DNA of 64,000 nucleotides from Onishia taeanensis. GTDB lineage: Bacteria; Pseudomonadota; Gammaproteobacteria; Pseudomonadales; Halomonadaceae. Of the stretch, positions 9,401 to 17,222 are shown in pieces. Location of the stretch: assembly GCF_003268885.1 (NCBI RefSeq), contig NZ_QLSX01000010.1, positions 23,095 to 87,094 of the forward strand, given 5' to 3'. The notes under the pieces are model-generated. The model was given only the letters and a program-made list of their open reading frames with translations. It was not told the DNA's origin and did no database searches. The position numbers were made by a program, and so were the translations under genes. Each line of letters opens with the position of its first letter. Position 1 is the stretch's first letter.

Positions 9401-10365
9401 TCTCGCTGGCCTCTCAGCTGGCGGGGCTGGCTGCTCGTCTCGAAGACCCTCGCTATCTGCGTCTGGCCGACTATGCCCGAGCCAGCTGCGAATACTGGGC
9501 CGGAAGCATCCGTCAGGCCTACGCTCACCTGGAAGAGGTCGATCCGCTGCATCAGCCGATGATGATCGAGTGGCTGCCGTTCTCCGATCATCCTCAGGTG
9601 GCTGCTGCCTGCTATCAGGGCTGGGCGCTGTGCCTGCGTGGCGACTATCGCCGAGCAGAGGTGCAGGCAGAGGCGGCGATTCGTCTCGCCGAAAGCCTCA
9701 ATCATCCGGGCTCGCTTGCCATGGCCTTGATGTATGCCGCTGCCGTCTATCGACAGCTGGGGCATGTGCATCTGGTCAGTCGCCGTGCGCAGCGTGCCTT
9801 CGAACTCACTGGCACGCCGGATCTGCACTTATGGCAGATGTCGTCCCAGAGTCTCTTGGGGTGGGAGAAGGCGCTGGCGGGTGATCGTGAAGGGCTCAAG
9901 GTGATCGAGGCCTGCATGGAGGAGTTCGATGCCATTTCTGGCCGTCATCGCTACCAGACGCCGATGTTGTGGTGGATCGATGCGCTGGTCGTGTGTGAAG
10001 AGTTCGAGCGCGCCGAAGACTATCTCGATCAGTGCCTGCTGGTGGCGCAGGAGCGCAGCTCGCTCTACATGCCGGAGCTGGCCATTCAGCTGGCGCGGGT
10101 GCGCCACCGTCTTGGCCATCCGGTCGAGGAAGTGCGCCGTCTGGCCGAGCAGGCGCTGGAGCAGGCCCGCGAGCACGATAACCTCCATCAACAGCTGAAT
10201 GCCCTGGAGCTTTGGCTGACGCTGGTGGACCCGCAGGATGTGGCCGCGCGTGATGCGTTCCGCAAGCTTTTGGGTAGCGTGAGCGTCAGCGATGCGCCGG
10301 TACTCATGCGCTGGCGGACCCTGCTTGATCATCGGCTGGAGGCGCCGGCGCGGGCGGAAAGCTAG
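6439..10365 (+). CDS. Large STAND ATPase regulator: SARP-like, cyclase-like, AAA and helical-repeat domains
   Basis: 1308 residues. Residues 1-95 look like the winged helix of SARP/OmpR-type activators (YDKVKALLVYLLLHDQPVNR, then LAELLWPD and RTNLRHALHCLRQ). Residues 100-245 resemble the bacterial transcriptional activation domain. Residues 270-430 resemble a class III nucleotide cyclase (EQRQLSVM, LSAGLNSGRVVYV, DPLGQVTQRSLELM), but the metal-binding aspartates are not evident. An AAA/STAND ATPase follows: VGRESDLRKLRDAL, Walker A GPSGMGKS near residue 497, Walker B LVLMLDDLQWLD near 615. The C-terminal half is helical and TPR-like. I infer a cytoplasmic signal-responsive activator; its target genes are not evident. 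Confidence 0.75.
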   Translation: MREPSVNEQLALFGHFSLTLGEDCLTQFSYDKVKALLVYLLLHDQPVNRATLAELLWPDQGLSSGRTNLRHALHCLRQSLGDEADQVLVVSRQTIAFKLPEHWAFDLHELHDLLDGVANIPTLEAILDAYRGDLVEELQLTPCAEFQRWLLQVRNEWRQRVIAFAETVIEEHDDVPESLLRTLVSRFSGYGPFHECLVRQLAEQGQSAAAHEEYNAYLQLLALSGQQPDLSFLQLARYWSDSQSELSPITPQGAFSRAMAADSTPLQEDEIEQRQLSVMAIRLKLEGDWQDRSETCACLRLQIELLRWLEEQCHHLGGFWLTGATGGLGLACFGTHGPAHQLAELVALYEHCRTTLPEESQRRWSGEGEMPRFTLSAGLNSGRVVYVPERQLVDPLGQVTQRSLELMGAADGSELVISHESSQHMPPALDLQPRLTSRLVACDGKVQLRALVLGVNEGGRDAMPPSLVGRESDLRKLRDALARAGIGLRQSVLVRGPSGMGKSALMVAFRQLEQSREAAICWQPATRMAAQTPYSVARTLLRWHLEAEPSEALLDELLEGYPALEIDDNQRRLLAEALGICHSDEAILIQSGEAVELVARLLQQLIEALTQDCPLVLMLDDLQWLDEPSYKVLAALQTRLPINCPLLLVASHHGRESLPSKLHWDQQITLGRLDNQQSSNLLSQLARRYRLHLSPRLRSQLIERCDGVPLYLQEICRRLDMERREGRSVQIDELPQGLLGLLASRIDQLDADREVAQIAAVLGRQFRMDFLAECSGWEAARLKQALEQMLRLEVIEPCTSSPECEYQFSHQLLQEAAYLSCPRDVRVSIHRQVVSLIEERFPIWISRHPGDFATHLRRSGHYARGARYFELAAREALKVSANRTALKMADEGLASLRQVEDSAEREISLLTVRGQAAFAMEGHASPTAHESFVRARDLLAAQQESQEASQEASQQEQADDESDLEQRFLVKWGLWVGCSQRHAHADAFSLASQLAGLAARLEDPRYLRLADYARASCEYWAGSIRQAYAHLEEVDPLHQPMMIEWLPFSDHPQVAAACYQGWALCLRGDYRRAEVQAEAAIRLAESLNHPGSLAMALMYAAAVYRQLGHVHLVSRRAQRAFELTGTPDLHLWQMSSQSLLGWEKALAGDREGLKVIEACMEEFDAISGRHRYQTPMLWWIDALVVCEEFERAEDYLDQCLLVAQERSSLYMPELAIQLARVRHRLGHPVEEVRRLAEQALEQAREHDNLHQQLNALELWLTLVDPQDVAARDAFRKLLGSVSVSDAPVLMRWRTLLDHRLEAPARAES

Positions 10366-10440
10366 CGGCGACCTGAGACCTGGGACGCGAGCTGAGGGCA
10401 AGACCCTCGGCGCACCTACCGCGCTTGGCGAGTATCAAGA

Positions 10441-10473
10441 AAATAGTGCGCATGAAGGAAATAGTGCGCATGA
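10441..10473. repeat. Direct repeat of 15 bp at 18-bp spacing
   Basis: AAATAGTGCGCATGA occurs at 10441-10455 and again at 10459-10473, just after the large regulator gene and before the convergent terminator. Confidence 0.7.
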
Positions 10474-10509
10474 CGAAAAACGGCCCATCCGCCTGGCGGA
10501 TGGGCCGTT
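10474..10509 (-). terminator. Intrinsic terminator of the queC-queE-queD-ykgJ operon
   Basis: A long stem CGGCCCATCCG / CGGATGGGCCG (arms within 10481-10507), followed on the minus strand by TTTTT. It lies about 50 bases after the ykgJ stop codon. The convergent regulator gene could also use it, although its T tract on the plus strand is poor (TTGTGTTG). Confidence 0.8.
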
Positions 10510-10556
10510 GTGTTGCTGGGCGAAAAGCATCGGTCGGGTGGAAGCGCCTCGGTGTG

Positions 10557-10862
10557 TCAGGTCATGGTTTCCCAGGCGGCGATTCGTGCCAGCGCTTCTT
10601 CGCGATCGCTGCCGCAAAGCTCCTGATCGAAGTCGAAACGCGCGCAGACGGCAGGGCGGCTCGGGTCGCCAAACAATCGGCAGAGGTTGTCATCATCGAG
10701 CTGCACGCAGCGCACGCCGGCCGGCTTGCCCTCAGGCATGCCGGGAATCGCTGAGCTGATCGAGGGGGCGATGCAGCAGGCACCGCAGCCCGGGCGGCAT
10801 TCGCCGGTGGCGTGAGCGGAGGTAGACGCCGCGGCCTGGGTACTGGCAATCAGTCGGCTCAT
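10557..10862 (-). CDS. ykgJ: YkgJ family cysteine-cluster protein
   Basis: 101 residues with the CxxxCxxCC-type cluster CRPGCGACCIAPSIS followed by IPGMPEGKPAGVRC, LCRLFGDPSRPAVCARF and a final LCG. It closely matches E. coli YkgJ, a small putative zinc or iron-sulfur protein of unknown role. Its ATG overlaps the stop codon of the queD-like gene by four bases (ATGA), so it is translationally coupled as the last gene of the 7-deazaguanine operon. That location is unusual for ykgJ, and a link with deazaguanine synthesis is only a guess from context. Confidence 0.85.
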   Translation of the reverse strand: MSRLIASTQAAASTSAHATGECRPGCGACCIAPSISSAIPGMPEGKPAGVRCVQLDDDNLCRLFGDPSRPAVCARFDFDQELCGSDREEALARIAAWETMT

Positions 10863-11698
10863 GGCGTTCGCTCCGCAATGGCTCCCTTGCCGATGCCCTC
10901 GAAGGCCTGGACCCGCGTGACCTGGCCGGTTTCCGCAGCGATCTCGCCGGCAAGCCAGGCGGCGATCTGCTCGATGGTGGTGGCCGTCGGCAGGATCAGG
11001 CAGCGCTCGCGGGGCAGGCGCAGCAGGAAGTCGCCCTGGGGCGCGCGATAGCGCGTCGTGAGCTCACCCTGAGCAACGCCCTCGTCCTCGATATCGCCTG
11101 CATCGACCAGATAACGATCCGCCATGCGGCCGGCCCATTCGGCCTCAAGCGCCGGGGCGCGTTCGCCTGTTTGCCAGATATGGAGCGGCGAACGATGCCC
11201 GTGGGCGATGCGCTGGCAGTTACCTGCGTGGCGGCGCAGTCCGTGGCTATAGGTGTAGGCAGCACCCGACAGGGCTTCATCCTCGAAGGTGAGGCGAATC
11301 GCGCTGACCCGCGGCGGTGGGTCTTGCAGCATCTCCTCGCTGAAGCGCTCGGCAAGCCCTGTCGGTGTGATCTCCGCCCAGGGCACCAGAGTGAAGGCCT
11401 GGTGCGGGCCGCGCACCTCCATGGCGTAGGGCGTGGTGGTGCGGATCGCGAGGCCTTCCGGGCATTCGCTGACCGTCACGCCCGGCGCCTCGGTCGGTAC
11501 GATCAGGGTGTGGTCGGCACCGTCGTCCAGCCGCGACTTGATCCACGGCTTGACGTGGCCGAAATCAAACAGCATGCCATCCTCGCCGAGTTCGCCGTCG
11601 AGTTCGGCATTCACCTGCCAACTGACACCGATCAGGCCACGTGTTGGGCACCACAGCGAGGCGTCGAGATGGGTCAGGCCATTGACGAAGAGGGTCAT
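10859..11698 (-). CDS. 6-carboxytetrahydropterin synthase-like protein with two T-fold halves
   Basis: 279 residues, about twice the length of a normal QueD/PTPS monomer. Both halves look like tunnelling-fold domains. The N-terminal half keeps the second part of the active site (GMLFDFGHVK, then DDGADHTLIVP) but lacks the zinc-binding HGH. The C-terminal half keeps the first part (YSHGLRRHAGNCQRIAHGHRS) and ends with the PTATTIEQIAAWL and FEG region. A single composite active site per chain is therefore likely. The start at 11698 overlaps the queE stop (TGATG) and gives the family-like beginning TLFVNGLTHLDA. In this operon it should convert 7,8-dihydroneopterin triphosphate to 6-carboxytetrahydropterin, the queD step. 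Confidence 0.8.
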   Translation of the reverse strand: MTLFVNGLTHLDASLWCPTRGLIGVSWQVNAELDGELGEDGMLFDFGHVKPWIKSRLDDGADHTLIVPTEAPGVTVSECPEGLAIRTTTPYAMEVRGPHQAFTLVPWAEITPTGLAERFSEEMLQDPPPRVSAIRLTFEDEALSGAAYTYSHGLRRHAGNCQRIAHGHRSPLHIWQTGERAPALEAEWAGRMADRYLVDAGDIEDEGVAQGELTTRYRAPQGDFLLRLPRERCLILPTATTIEQIAAWLAGEIAAETGQVTRVQAFEGIGKGAIAERTP

Positions 11699-12339
11699 CA
11701 GTCGATCCCCGCGATCTTGTGAGCCTGCAGTGACAGCTGCCATTGAGGTGCACTCAGGCAGTAGTCAACGACGTCGGCCATGGTATTGCCGTCTCCGCCC
11801 AGCGGGCCGAGGTCCATGGGCTGCAGATAGAAGTGGCGAAAGTTGAGCCCGGCGAAACGCTCGGGTGGGGCGTGCTGTTGCGGATAGACCAGCTTCAGCT
11901 CGTCGCCTGCCATGATGGCAAGCGAGGTATCGCCCTTGGGGCTGACACACAGCCAGTCGATACCGGTCGGCGGGGTGAGCGTGCCGTTGGTCTCCACCGC
12001 GACCTCGAAATCGCGGGCATGCAGCGCCTCGATCAACGGTGAGTCCAGTTGCAGCAGCGGCTCACCGCCGGTGAAGACTACGTAGCGCTGGCCGCCGGGC
12101 ACCGCGGGCCAAAGCGCGGCGAGATGATCGGCGAGCCCTTCAGCGTCGTGAAAGCGACCGCCATTCTGCCCGTCGGTACCGACGAAGTCGGTATCGCAGA
12201 AGCGGCAGGCGCTGGTGGCTCGATCCTGTTCGCGCCCCGACCAGAGATTGCAGCCGGAGAAGCGGCAGAAAACGCTGGCACGCCCGGCCCGGGCCCCTTC
12301 GCCCTGCAGGGTATAGAAGGCCTCTTTGACGCTATACAT
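11698..12339 (-). CDS. queE: 7-carboxy-7-deazaguanine synthase (radical SAM)
   Basis: 213 residues. QueE is a radical-SAM enzyme that rearranges 6-carboxytetrahydropterin to 7-carboxy-7-deazaguanine. It starts [14 protein letters not shown], typical of the family. The cluster cysteines follow the QueE-specific C-x14-C-x2-C spacing: CNLWSG, fourteen residues to [18 protein letters not shown] and VAVETNGT are the SAM-binding and substrate motifs. I chose the ATG at 12339 over 12414 because the extra 25 residues are unlike the family and GAAGGG precedes the downstream ATG. The gene overlaps the end of queC by eight bases, so the two are probably translationally coupled. Confidence 0.93.
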   Translation of the reverse strand: MYSVKEAFYTLQGEGARAGRASVFCRFSGCNLWSGREQDRATSACRFCDTDFVGTDGQNGGRFHDAEGLADHLAALWPAVPGGQRYVVFTGGEPLLQLDSPLIEALHARDFEVAVETNGTLTPPTGIDWLCVSPKGDTSLAIMAGDELKLVYPQQHAPPERFAGLNFRHFYLQPMDLGPLGGDGNTMADVVDYCLSAPQWQLSLQAHKIAGID

Positions 12340-13102
12340 CGTGGCGCCCTTCGCCTGAGTCAGCGCTGGTTTCTGCGTCAGAGCCGGGCCGCTGTGATGT
12401 GGCAGCTTTTTCATCCGAGCCGGATCGCTGTGAAGAGGAATAGCCCAGCGGGTCGCTCAAGCCATGGTGAGCAAAGGCGGCCAGGCGCTCTCGGCAGCTG
12501 CCACACTCGCCGCATGCCAGGGTCTCGCCCAGGTAGCAGGTCCAGGTGTTGGCGTAGTCCAGCCCCATGGCGAGGCCGTCGGCCAGGATCTCGTGCTTGC
12601 CCTTGTGCAGATAGGGCGCCTCGATGGTCACCGGAGAGAAATTGGCGATGGCCGCGACGTCGTTCATCTTTTCTACGAACTCGGGCCGGCAATCCGGATA
12701 CAGCACGTGATCGCCGCCGTGGGCGCCGTAGAAAACGCGATCGGCGCCGATGTTCACCGCCTGAGCGATGGCCAGCGACAAAAGGATCATATTGCGGTTC
12801 GGCACCACGGTGGCGCTCAGGTTGTCGGCATCGTAGTCGCCGCCGGGCAGTGCCTGGGAGGCGTCGGTGAGAGCTGAGCTATCTATCAGGCCGTGAATGG
12901 CGCGGATATCGACGATCTGATGGGCGATCCCGAGTTGCTCACAGACCTGTTTGGCGGTGTCGAGTTCACGGGCGTGCCGCTGCCCGTAGTTGAACGACAG
13001 GGCGTGGAGCTCATAGCCCTCGCGGCGGGCCCGGTGCAGCACCGTATAGGAGTCCATGCCGCCGGAGTAGATCACCACGGCACGGGGAGTTGAAGAGGTC
13101 AT
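12332..13102 (-). CDS. queC: 7-cyano-7-deazaguanine (preQ0) synthase
   Basis: 256 residues. QueC uses ATP and ammonia to convert 7-carboxy-7-deazaguanine to preQ0. It shows the PP-loop [10 protein letters not shown] near residue 13 and the four zinc cysteines in [17 protein letters not shown]. The core ends near residue 222. About 34 further residues, low-complexity and rich in Ser, Gly and Asp, contain the near repeat SQRSGSDE / SQRPGSDA. They correspond to a duplicated GAGCCGG...CGCTGTGA motif in the DNA 36 bp apart (near 12381 and 12417). The extension reads into the queE start. It is the first gene of the minus-strand operon queC-queE-queD-like-ykgJ. Confidence 0.95.
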   Translation of the reverse strand: MTSSTPRAVVIYSGGMDSYTVLHRARREGYELHALSFNYGQRHARELDTAKQVCEQLGIAHQIVDIRAIHGLIDSSALTDASQALPGGDYDADNLSATVVPNRNMILLSLAIAQAVNIGADRVFYGAHGGDHVLYPDCRPEFVEKMNDVAAIANFSPVTIEAPYLHKGKHEILADGLAMGLDYANTWTCYLGETLACGECGSCRERLAAFAHHGLSDPLGYSSSQRSGSDEKAATSQRPGSDAETSADSGEGRHDV

Positions 13103-13284
13103 GGAGATGTCCTTTCGGAGAATTTGTTTAGGCCGCAGCCTGGCGGCGCGGACGCCCGGGATCCGGTCCGGACGAGCCGCGCATTGTAGAGACTGGCGTC
13201 GCCGCTGTCATGCCTTCGCCATGTCTCTGACATGGGGTCGTCATGGCATTTGCCGAGGATATCGACATCACCGGAGGAACCCTG

Positions 13285-14997
13285 ATGCTCGATATCGAAC
13301 GCCTGATCGACGACAAGTACCCCGCCCTCAATGGTCGCGCGCCCCTGGTGCGCCAGCCAGCCATGGGGTTGTTGCGACGCTTGATGCATGAGGATGAGGT
13401 CAACGACTTTCTGGCGCGGCACCGCGACGCTGGCCCTTTCGAGTTCGTTGATCATGTGCTGGAGCATTTCCGCTTCAGCTACATGGCCTCGGCCAGGGAT
13501 CGATGCAACATCCCCAGCGAAGGGCGAGTCGTGATCGTCGCCAACCATCCGCTGGGGACCCTGGATGGCCTGGCGCTGCTCAAGCTGGTGGGAGAGGTGC
13601 GCCGCGACGTCAAGGTGATGGTCAACGATCTGCTGTGGGAGTTCGTGCCGCTGCGGCCCTTGCTGCTGCCGGTCGACAACCTGACCGGCAAGGGGTACCG
13701 GAAGACTGCGCGCGCCGGAAATGAAGCGCTGATGGCAGAGCAAGCGGTCATCGTCTTCCCCGCCGGTGAGGTGTCCCGGGCAGGGCCCTCGGGGATCAAG
13801 GATGGTCCCTGGCTTAGTGGTTTCCTGCACCTGGCCCGCAAGACGAATGCCCCGATCCTGCCGGTGCATGTGGGCGGGCGCAATTCCGCGTTGTTCTATT
13901 CGCTTTCGATGATCTATCGGCCGCTGGGCGGGCTGCTGCTGGTCAATGAGATGTTCAAGAAGCACGCCATGGATCTGCCTATCCGAATCGGGGAGCCCAT
14001 TCCCCTGGCGCGCTTCGATTTGCCGACGCTGCCCAACCGCACCAAGCTCAAGCTGCTGCGCAAGCACGTCTATCGGCTAGCCAAGAATCGCTCTCCGCTT
14101 TTTGTCACCGAACGGCCGATCGCTCACCCGGAGCCGCGCCAGGCCTTGCGTGCCGAGCTGGATCAGGCGCAGTGCCTGGGTATGACCAAGGAGGGCATGC
14201 GGATTCTTCTGCACGACTATCGCGCGGACTCGGTGGTGATGCGCGAGTTGGGGCGATTGCGCGAGCTGACCTTCAGACGCGTGGGAGAGGGGACCGGTGA
14301 GCACCGTGATCTGGATGACTATGATCGCCATTATCAGCACCTGCTGGTATGGGACGACAAGGCCATGGAGATAGCCGGTGCCTACCGTCTGGCGAGGGTG
14401 GGTGAGGTATTGAACACCCATGGCGTCGAAGGCCTCTATTCGGCGTCGTTATTCGACTGTTCAGGGGAGTGGCTGGCGAGTGTCGGTGAGGGTATCGAGC
14501 TGGGGCGCAGCTTCGTGCAGCCTCGCTACTGGGGGCGGCGCAGTCTGGACCTGCTCTGGTTTGGCATCGGCGCCTACTTGAAGGCGAATCCGTCGATCGC
14601 CTGGATGGTCGGCCCGGTATCGCTCTCCAATGCCATTCCACGAGCTGCCCTGGAGTTGCTGGTGTACTACTACCAGCACTATTACGGCGCCAATGAGTCA
14701 GGCGTGCGCGCCCGCGCGCCGTTTCGGGTGTCGTCGGCGACGGTTGAGGAGGCCAGTGCGCTGTTTTGCCACGAGGATGCTGTTGCCGACTTCAAGGTGC
14801 TCAAGCAACAGCTCGGCATGCATGGTGTGACGGTGCCGGCGCTCTACAAGCATTACACCGAGCTGTGCACGTCAGGCGGTGTGCAGTTCCTGGATTTCAG
14901 CGTCGATGCCGACTTTGGTTACTGCGTGGACGGTCTGGTTCGGGTCGAGGTCGCAAAGGTGAAGGCCAAGAAGCGGGCGCGCTATATGGGCGAGTGA
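13285..14997 (+). CDS. Two-domain acyltransferase, OlsF-like (ornithine-lipid synthase type)
   Basis: 570 residues. The N-terminal half is a lysophospholipid (PlsC-type) acyltransferase with NHPLGTLDG near residue 86 and FPAGEVSR near 158. The C-terminal half (about 300-500) resembles GNAT-fold N-acyltransferases of the OlsB/hemolysin type (MREL..LRELTFR, then AGAYRLARVGEVL, SLFDCSGEW and ELGRSFVQPRYWG). The same order is known in OlsF of Serratia, where the two domains make lyso-ornithine lipid and then ornithine lipid. The substrate here is inferred. The ATG at 13285 is chosen for the GGAGG nine bases upstream; an upstream ATG at 13243 is less likely. The gene is divergent from queC and apparently monocistronic. 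Confidence 0.8.
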   Translation: MLDIERLIDDKYPALNGRAPLVRQPAMGLLRRLMHEDEVNDFLARHRDAGPFEFVDHVLEHFRFSYMASARDRCNIPSEGRVVIVANHPLGTLDGLALLKLVGEVRRDVKVMVNDLLWEFVPLRPLLLPVDNLTGKGYRKTARAGNEALMAEQAVIVFPAGEVSRAGPSGIKDGPWLSGFLHLARKTNAPILPVHVGGRNSALFYSLSMIYRPLGGLLLVNEMFKKHAMDLPIRIGEPIPLARFDLPTLPNRTKLKLLRKHVYRLAKNRSPLFVTERPIAHPEPRQALRAELDQAQCLGMTKEGMRILLHDYRADSVVMRELGRLRELTFRRVGEGTGEHRDLDDYDRHYQHLLVWDDKAMEIAGAYRLARVGEVLNTHGVEGLYSASLFDCSGEWLASVGEGIELGRSFVQPRYWGRRSLDLLWFGIGAYLKANPSIAWMVGPVSLSNAIPRAALELLVYYYQHYYGANESGVRARAPFRVSSATVEEASALFCHEDAVADFKVLKQQLGMHGVTVPALYKHYTELCTSGGVQFLDFSVDADFGYCVDGLVRVEVAKVKAKKRARYMGE

Positions 14998-15076
14998 GAC
15001 TGGTTAATTGGAACTGGGTTAGACAGACAGGCTTGGGCGGAACCGGTGGGCGGCGAGGCAGAGCAGGGCGCAACAA

Positions 15077-15106
15077 AGCAGGTCGAGAAATAGCAGGTCG
15101 AGCAAT
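15077..15106. repeat. 15-bp tandem duplication
   Basis: AGCAGGTCGAGAAAT (15077-15091) is followed directly by AGCAGGTCGAGCAAT (15092-15106), between the acyltransferase gene and the SRPBCC gene. Confidence 0.75.
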
Positions 15107-15246
15107 AGCGGGGCCAGGCGAAAGTAGGCTGAACCGTATCGCAGCTGCTAGCCGCGCAAAGAGGCCGGTGGTGCAAGGATGCTGGTCTTGATGAGGCGGG
15201 CTGGTTACCCTCGGGGTATCTGCGCACCAGCAACCGGAACTCGAAT

Positions 15247-15657
15247 ATGGCCACTATCGAACACAGCGCGACATTGCCGGCGACGCCGGAGCGGGTCTTC
15301 GAGCTACTCAAGAGGGTCGAGGACTTCGCCGAGTATTCTGACCTGATCGAGTCCATCGAGCCCCTTGGGGATGACCGCTACCGCTGGCATGTCAGGGCGG
15401 TCGGCGTCGACTGGACCTTCGACGTGGCGATTACAGAATCCCGTGCGCCGGAGCGGTTGGCCTGGGAGTCCATCGACGGGGTGAAGAATCAGGGCTGTTA
15501 TCGACTGACGCCGGTGCCTGAAGGGACGCATGTTTCCCTCACGCTCGACTACGTGATCAAGAATCGCCTGGTGGAGCGGGCCGTCAACAAGGCGGCCCGC
15601 CCGCTGGTGAGCAGGGTCAGCCGACAGATTCTCGAACGCGTCGAGGCGCGGCTATGA
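15247..15657 (+). CDS. SRPBCC family protein (START-like, polyketide cyclase/dehydrase type)
   Basis: 136 residues. The typical helix-grip opening ATIEHSATLPATPERVFELLKRVEDFAEYSDLIESIE is followed by alternating beta strands (RYRWHVRAVGVDWTFDVAI) and a long C-terminal helix. Such proteins bind hydrophobic ligands in an internal cavity; relatives include CoQ-binding and cyclase-like proteins. No catalytic motif can be named. The last helix, VERAVNKAARPLVSRVSRQILERVEARL, is amphipathic. The gene stands alone and is followed by a strong terminator. Ligand and role are unknown. Confidence 0.8.
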   Translation: MATIEHSATLPATPERVFELLKRVEDFAEYSDLIESIEPLGDDRYRWHVRAVGVDWTFDVAITESRAPERLAWESIDGVKNQGCYRLTPVPEGTHVSLTLDYVIKNRLVERAVNKAARPLVSRVSRQILERVEARL

Positions 15658-15666
15658 CCTTGATCG

Positions 15667-15690
15667 GCCCGTCGAGCTCGACGGGCTTTT
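15667..15690 (+). terminator. Intrinsic terminator of the SRPBCC gene
   Basis: The perfect palindrome GCCCGTCGAGCTCGACGGGC is followed by TTTT, ten bases after the stop codon. A second short ACGGGCTTTT follows immediately. Confidence 0.8.
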
Positions 15691-15706
15691 CATCACGGGC
15701 TTTTCA

Positions 15707-15943
15707 TCAGGCCCCGCGCAGCGCCGCATTCAACTGATCGACCACTTCTGCCCAGTCGGCGTCTTCTTCCAGGGCGCTGCGAATCAGCTCTGCCTGTGAC
15801 TGGTTCCAGAAGGGGGCTTCGGCCAGCCCCACGTCGTCGGGAAGTGGCGCATGACGCTCGATAAAGGCCTGGATGGAGGCGTTGTCGGCGGGAAGGCCGA
15901 GCTGTTCAAAGAGTTCACTGAAGGGGTGTACGCCATGTTCCAT
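15707..15943 (-). CDS. DUF2789 domain protein
   Basis: 78 residues matching the whole DUF2789 family: HPFSELFEQLGLPADNASIQAFIERHAPLP, LAEAPFWNQSQAELIRSALEEDADWAEVVDQLNA. It is a small, acidic, probably cytoplasmic protein found mainly in Pseudomonas and related genera, with no known function. AAGGAG lies before the ATG (the reverse of CTCCTT at about 15950). It is convergent with the SRPBCC gene, sharing a short intergenic region with a terminator. Confidence 0.8.
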   Translation of the reverse strand: MEHGVHPFSELFEQLGLPADNASIQAFIERHAPLPDDVGLAEAPFWNQSQAELIRSALEEDADWAEVVDQLNAALRGA

Positions 15944-16167
15944 ATTGATGCTCCTTGTGATCAGTCAAGACTGAGTCGGTGATTCCGTGTCTTCAGGATT
16001 GTGTGTCGTGAGGGCTACTTACCTTGAGTATCGTGCCACTCGGTGTGATATCGAGCGTTGTTGCTTTCGTCTTTGTGACGTCAAAGTGGCAGCCTGCCAG
16101 CCTTTCTCTCTCTGGCGCCACCTGTTCATGCCTGCGACAGGCAGCCTTCTATAATAGGCCCTTCGGC

Positions 16168-17211
16168 TCAGCGTTCGCCGATAAGGCTCGTCAGGAAATG
16201 CCGGCGCCGTTCGGCGTCGCTCAGCGGCTGGGCCAGCAGGTGAATCAGCTTGGTCATGGCGGCCTCGGGGGTCATGTCATCGCCTGAGAGCACTTCTGCA
16301 TCCATGAGCCCCTGGCCGGCCGCGTAGGTGCCGATCTCGATTCGTCCCTGCGGGCATTGGCTGATGGCAGCGACCAGCTTGCCTTCACCCCTGGCCTGGG
16401 CGAGCACCTCGACCAATGCCGGGTCATCGGCAATATTGCCTCCTCCCCAGACCTCCAGCAGGGCGCCGCTGACGGTGTCGTCGAGCAGCATCGCGCCGAG
16501 CTGTCGTGCGGTCATGCCCGGCCATAGCGTGATTCTTACCACTGGCGAAGGGCCTAGTACACGATAGTCAGGCAGCTCGAAGCGCTGGGCGCCGCGCTGG
16601 TGGTCGGCCAGTCCGCGGCCGGGGTAGAGCACTGGCGCGCCGTCGACCAGTTCGCCGAGCAGCGGATAGTTGGGGCTGATGAAGGCATCTTCGGCCTGTG
16701 TTTGCCACTTGCGGGTGCGCACGCCGCGAAGCAGGCGTCCAGCGAAGTAGAGCGCGACTTCCTGGAGTTCTGGCTGGGCGGCGAAGCGCAGGGCGCCCTC
16801 GACATTGGCGAGCGCATCGCTGTGCTCGGCTTCCAGCGGGTGCATAGCGCCGGTCACGACCACCGCTTTATCGATGCCCTGAAGCTGAAAGGCCAGGCTG
16901 CTGGCGGTCCAGCTCAGGGTGTCGGTGCCGTGGAGAATGACGATGCCTGAATAGGTCTGCTGATAGGCCTCGATCAAGGCCGCAAGGGCCTGCCAGTCGG
17001 ACGGACAGGCGCTGCTGGAGTCGATGGGCGAGGCAGTTGCCAGGAAGTCGAAGGCAGGCAGGCTGGTGCGCCGAGCCGGTGTCAGGGTTTTCAGCTTATC
17101 GCGCAGCCGAGACTCGAAATTATCGCCCGGTGCGAGGCCGTGAGGGGTCTCGACCATGCCGAGAGTGCCGCCCGTATAGATGACCAATAAAGGGGAGCGG
17201 GACGCGTGCAT
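16168..17211 (-). CDS. ansA: L-asparaginase
   Basis: 347 residues. It hydrolyses L-asparagine to aspartate and ammonia. Both catalytic threonine motifs are present: YTGGTLGM (Thr16) and HGTDTL (Thr96 with Asp97). VVVTGAMHPLE and the C-terminal SQCPQGRI are also typical. There is no signal peptide, so it is of the cytoplasmic type I class rather than the periplasmic type II enzyme. The start has AGGAG upstream (17217-17221). It lies 11 bases after the stop of the lipoprotein hydrolase gene, so the two probably share a transcript. Confidence 0.92.
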   Translation of the reverse strand: MHASRSPLLVIYTGGTLGMVETPHGLAPGDNFESRLRDKLKTLTPARRTSLPAFDFLATASPIDSSSACPSDWQALAALIEAYQQTYSGIVILHGTDTLSWTASSLAFQLQGIDKAVVVTGAMHPLEAEHSDALANVEGALRFAAQPELQEVALYFAGRLLRGVRTRKWQTQAEDAFISPNYPLLGELVDGAPVLYPGRGLADHQRGAQRFELPDYRVLGPSPVVRITLWPGMTARQLGAMLLDDTVSGALLEVWGGGNIADDPALVEVLAQARGEGKLVAAISQCPQGRIEIGTYAAGQGLMDAEVLSGDDMTPEAAMTKLIHLLAQPLSDAERRRHFLTSLIGER

Positions 17212-17222
17212 GGGGACTCCTG

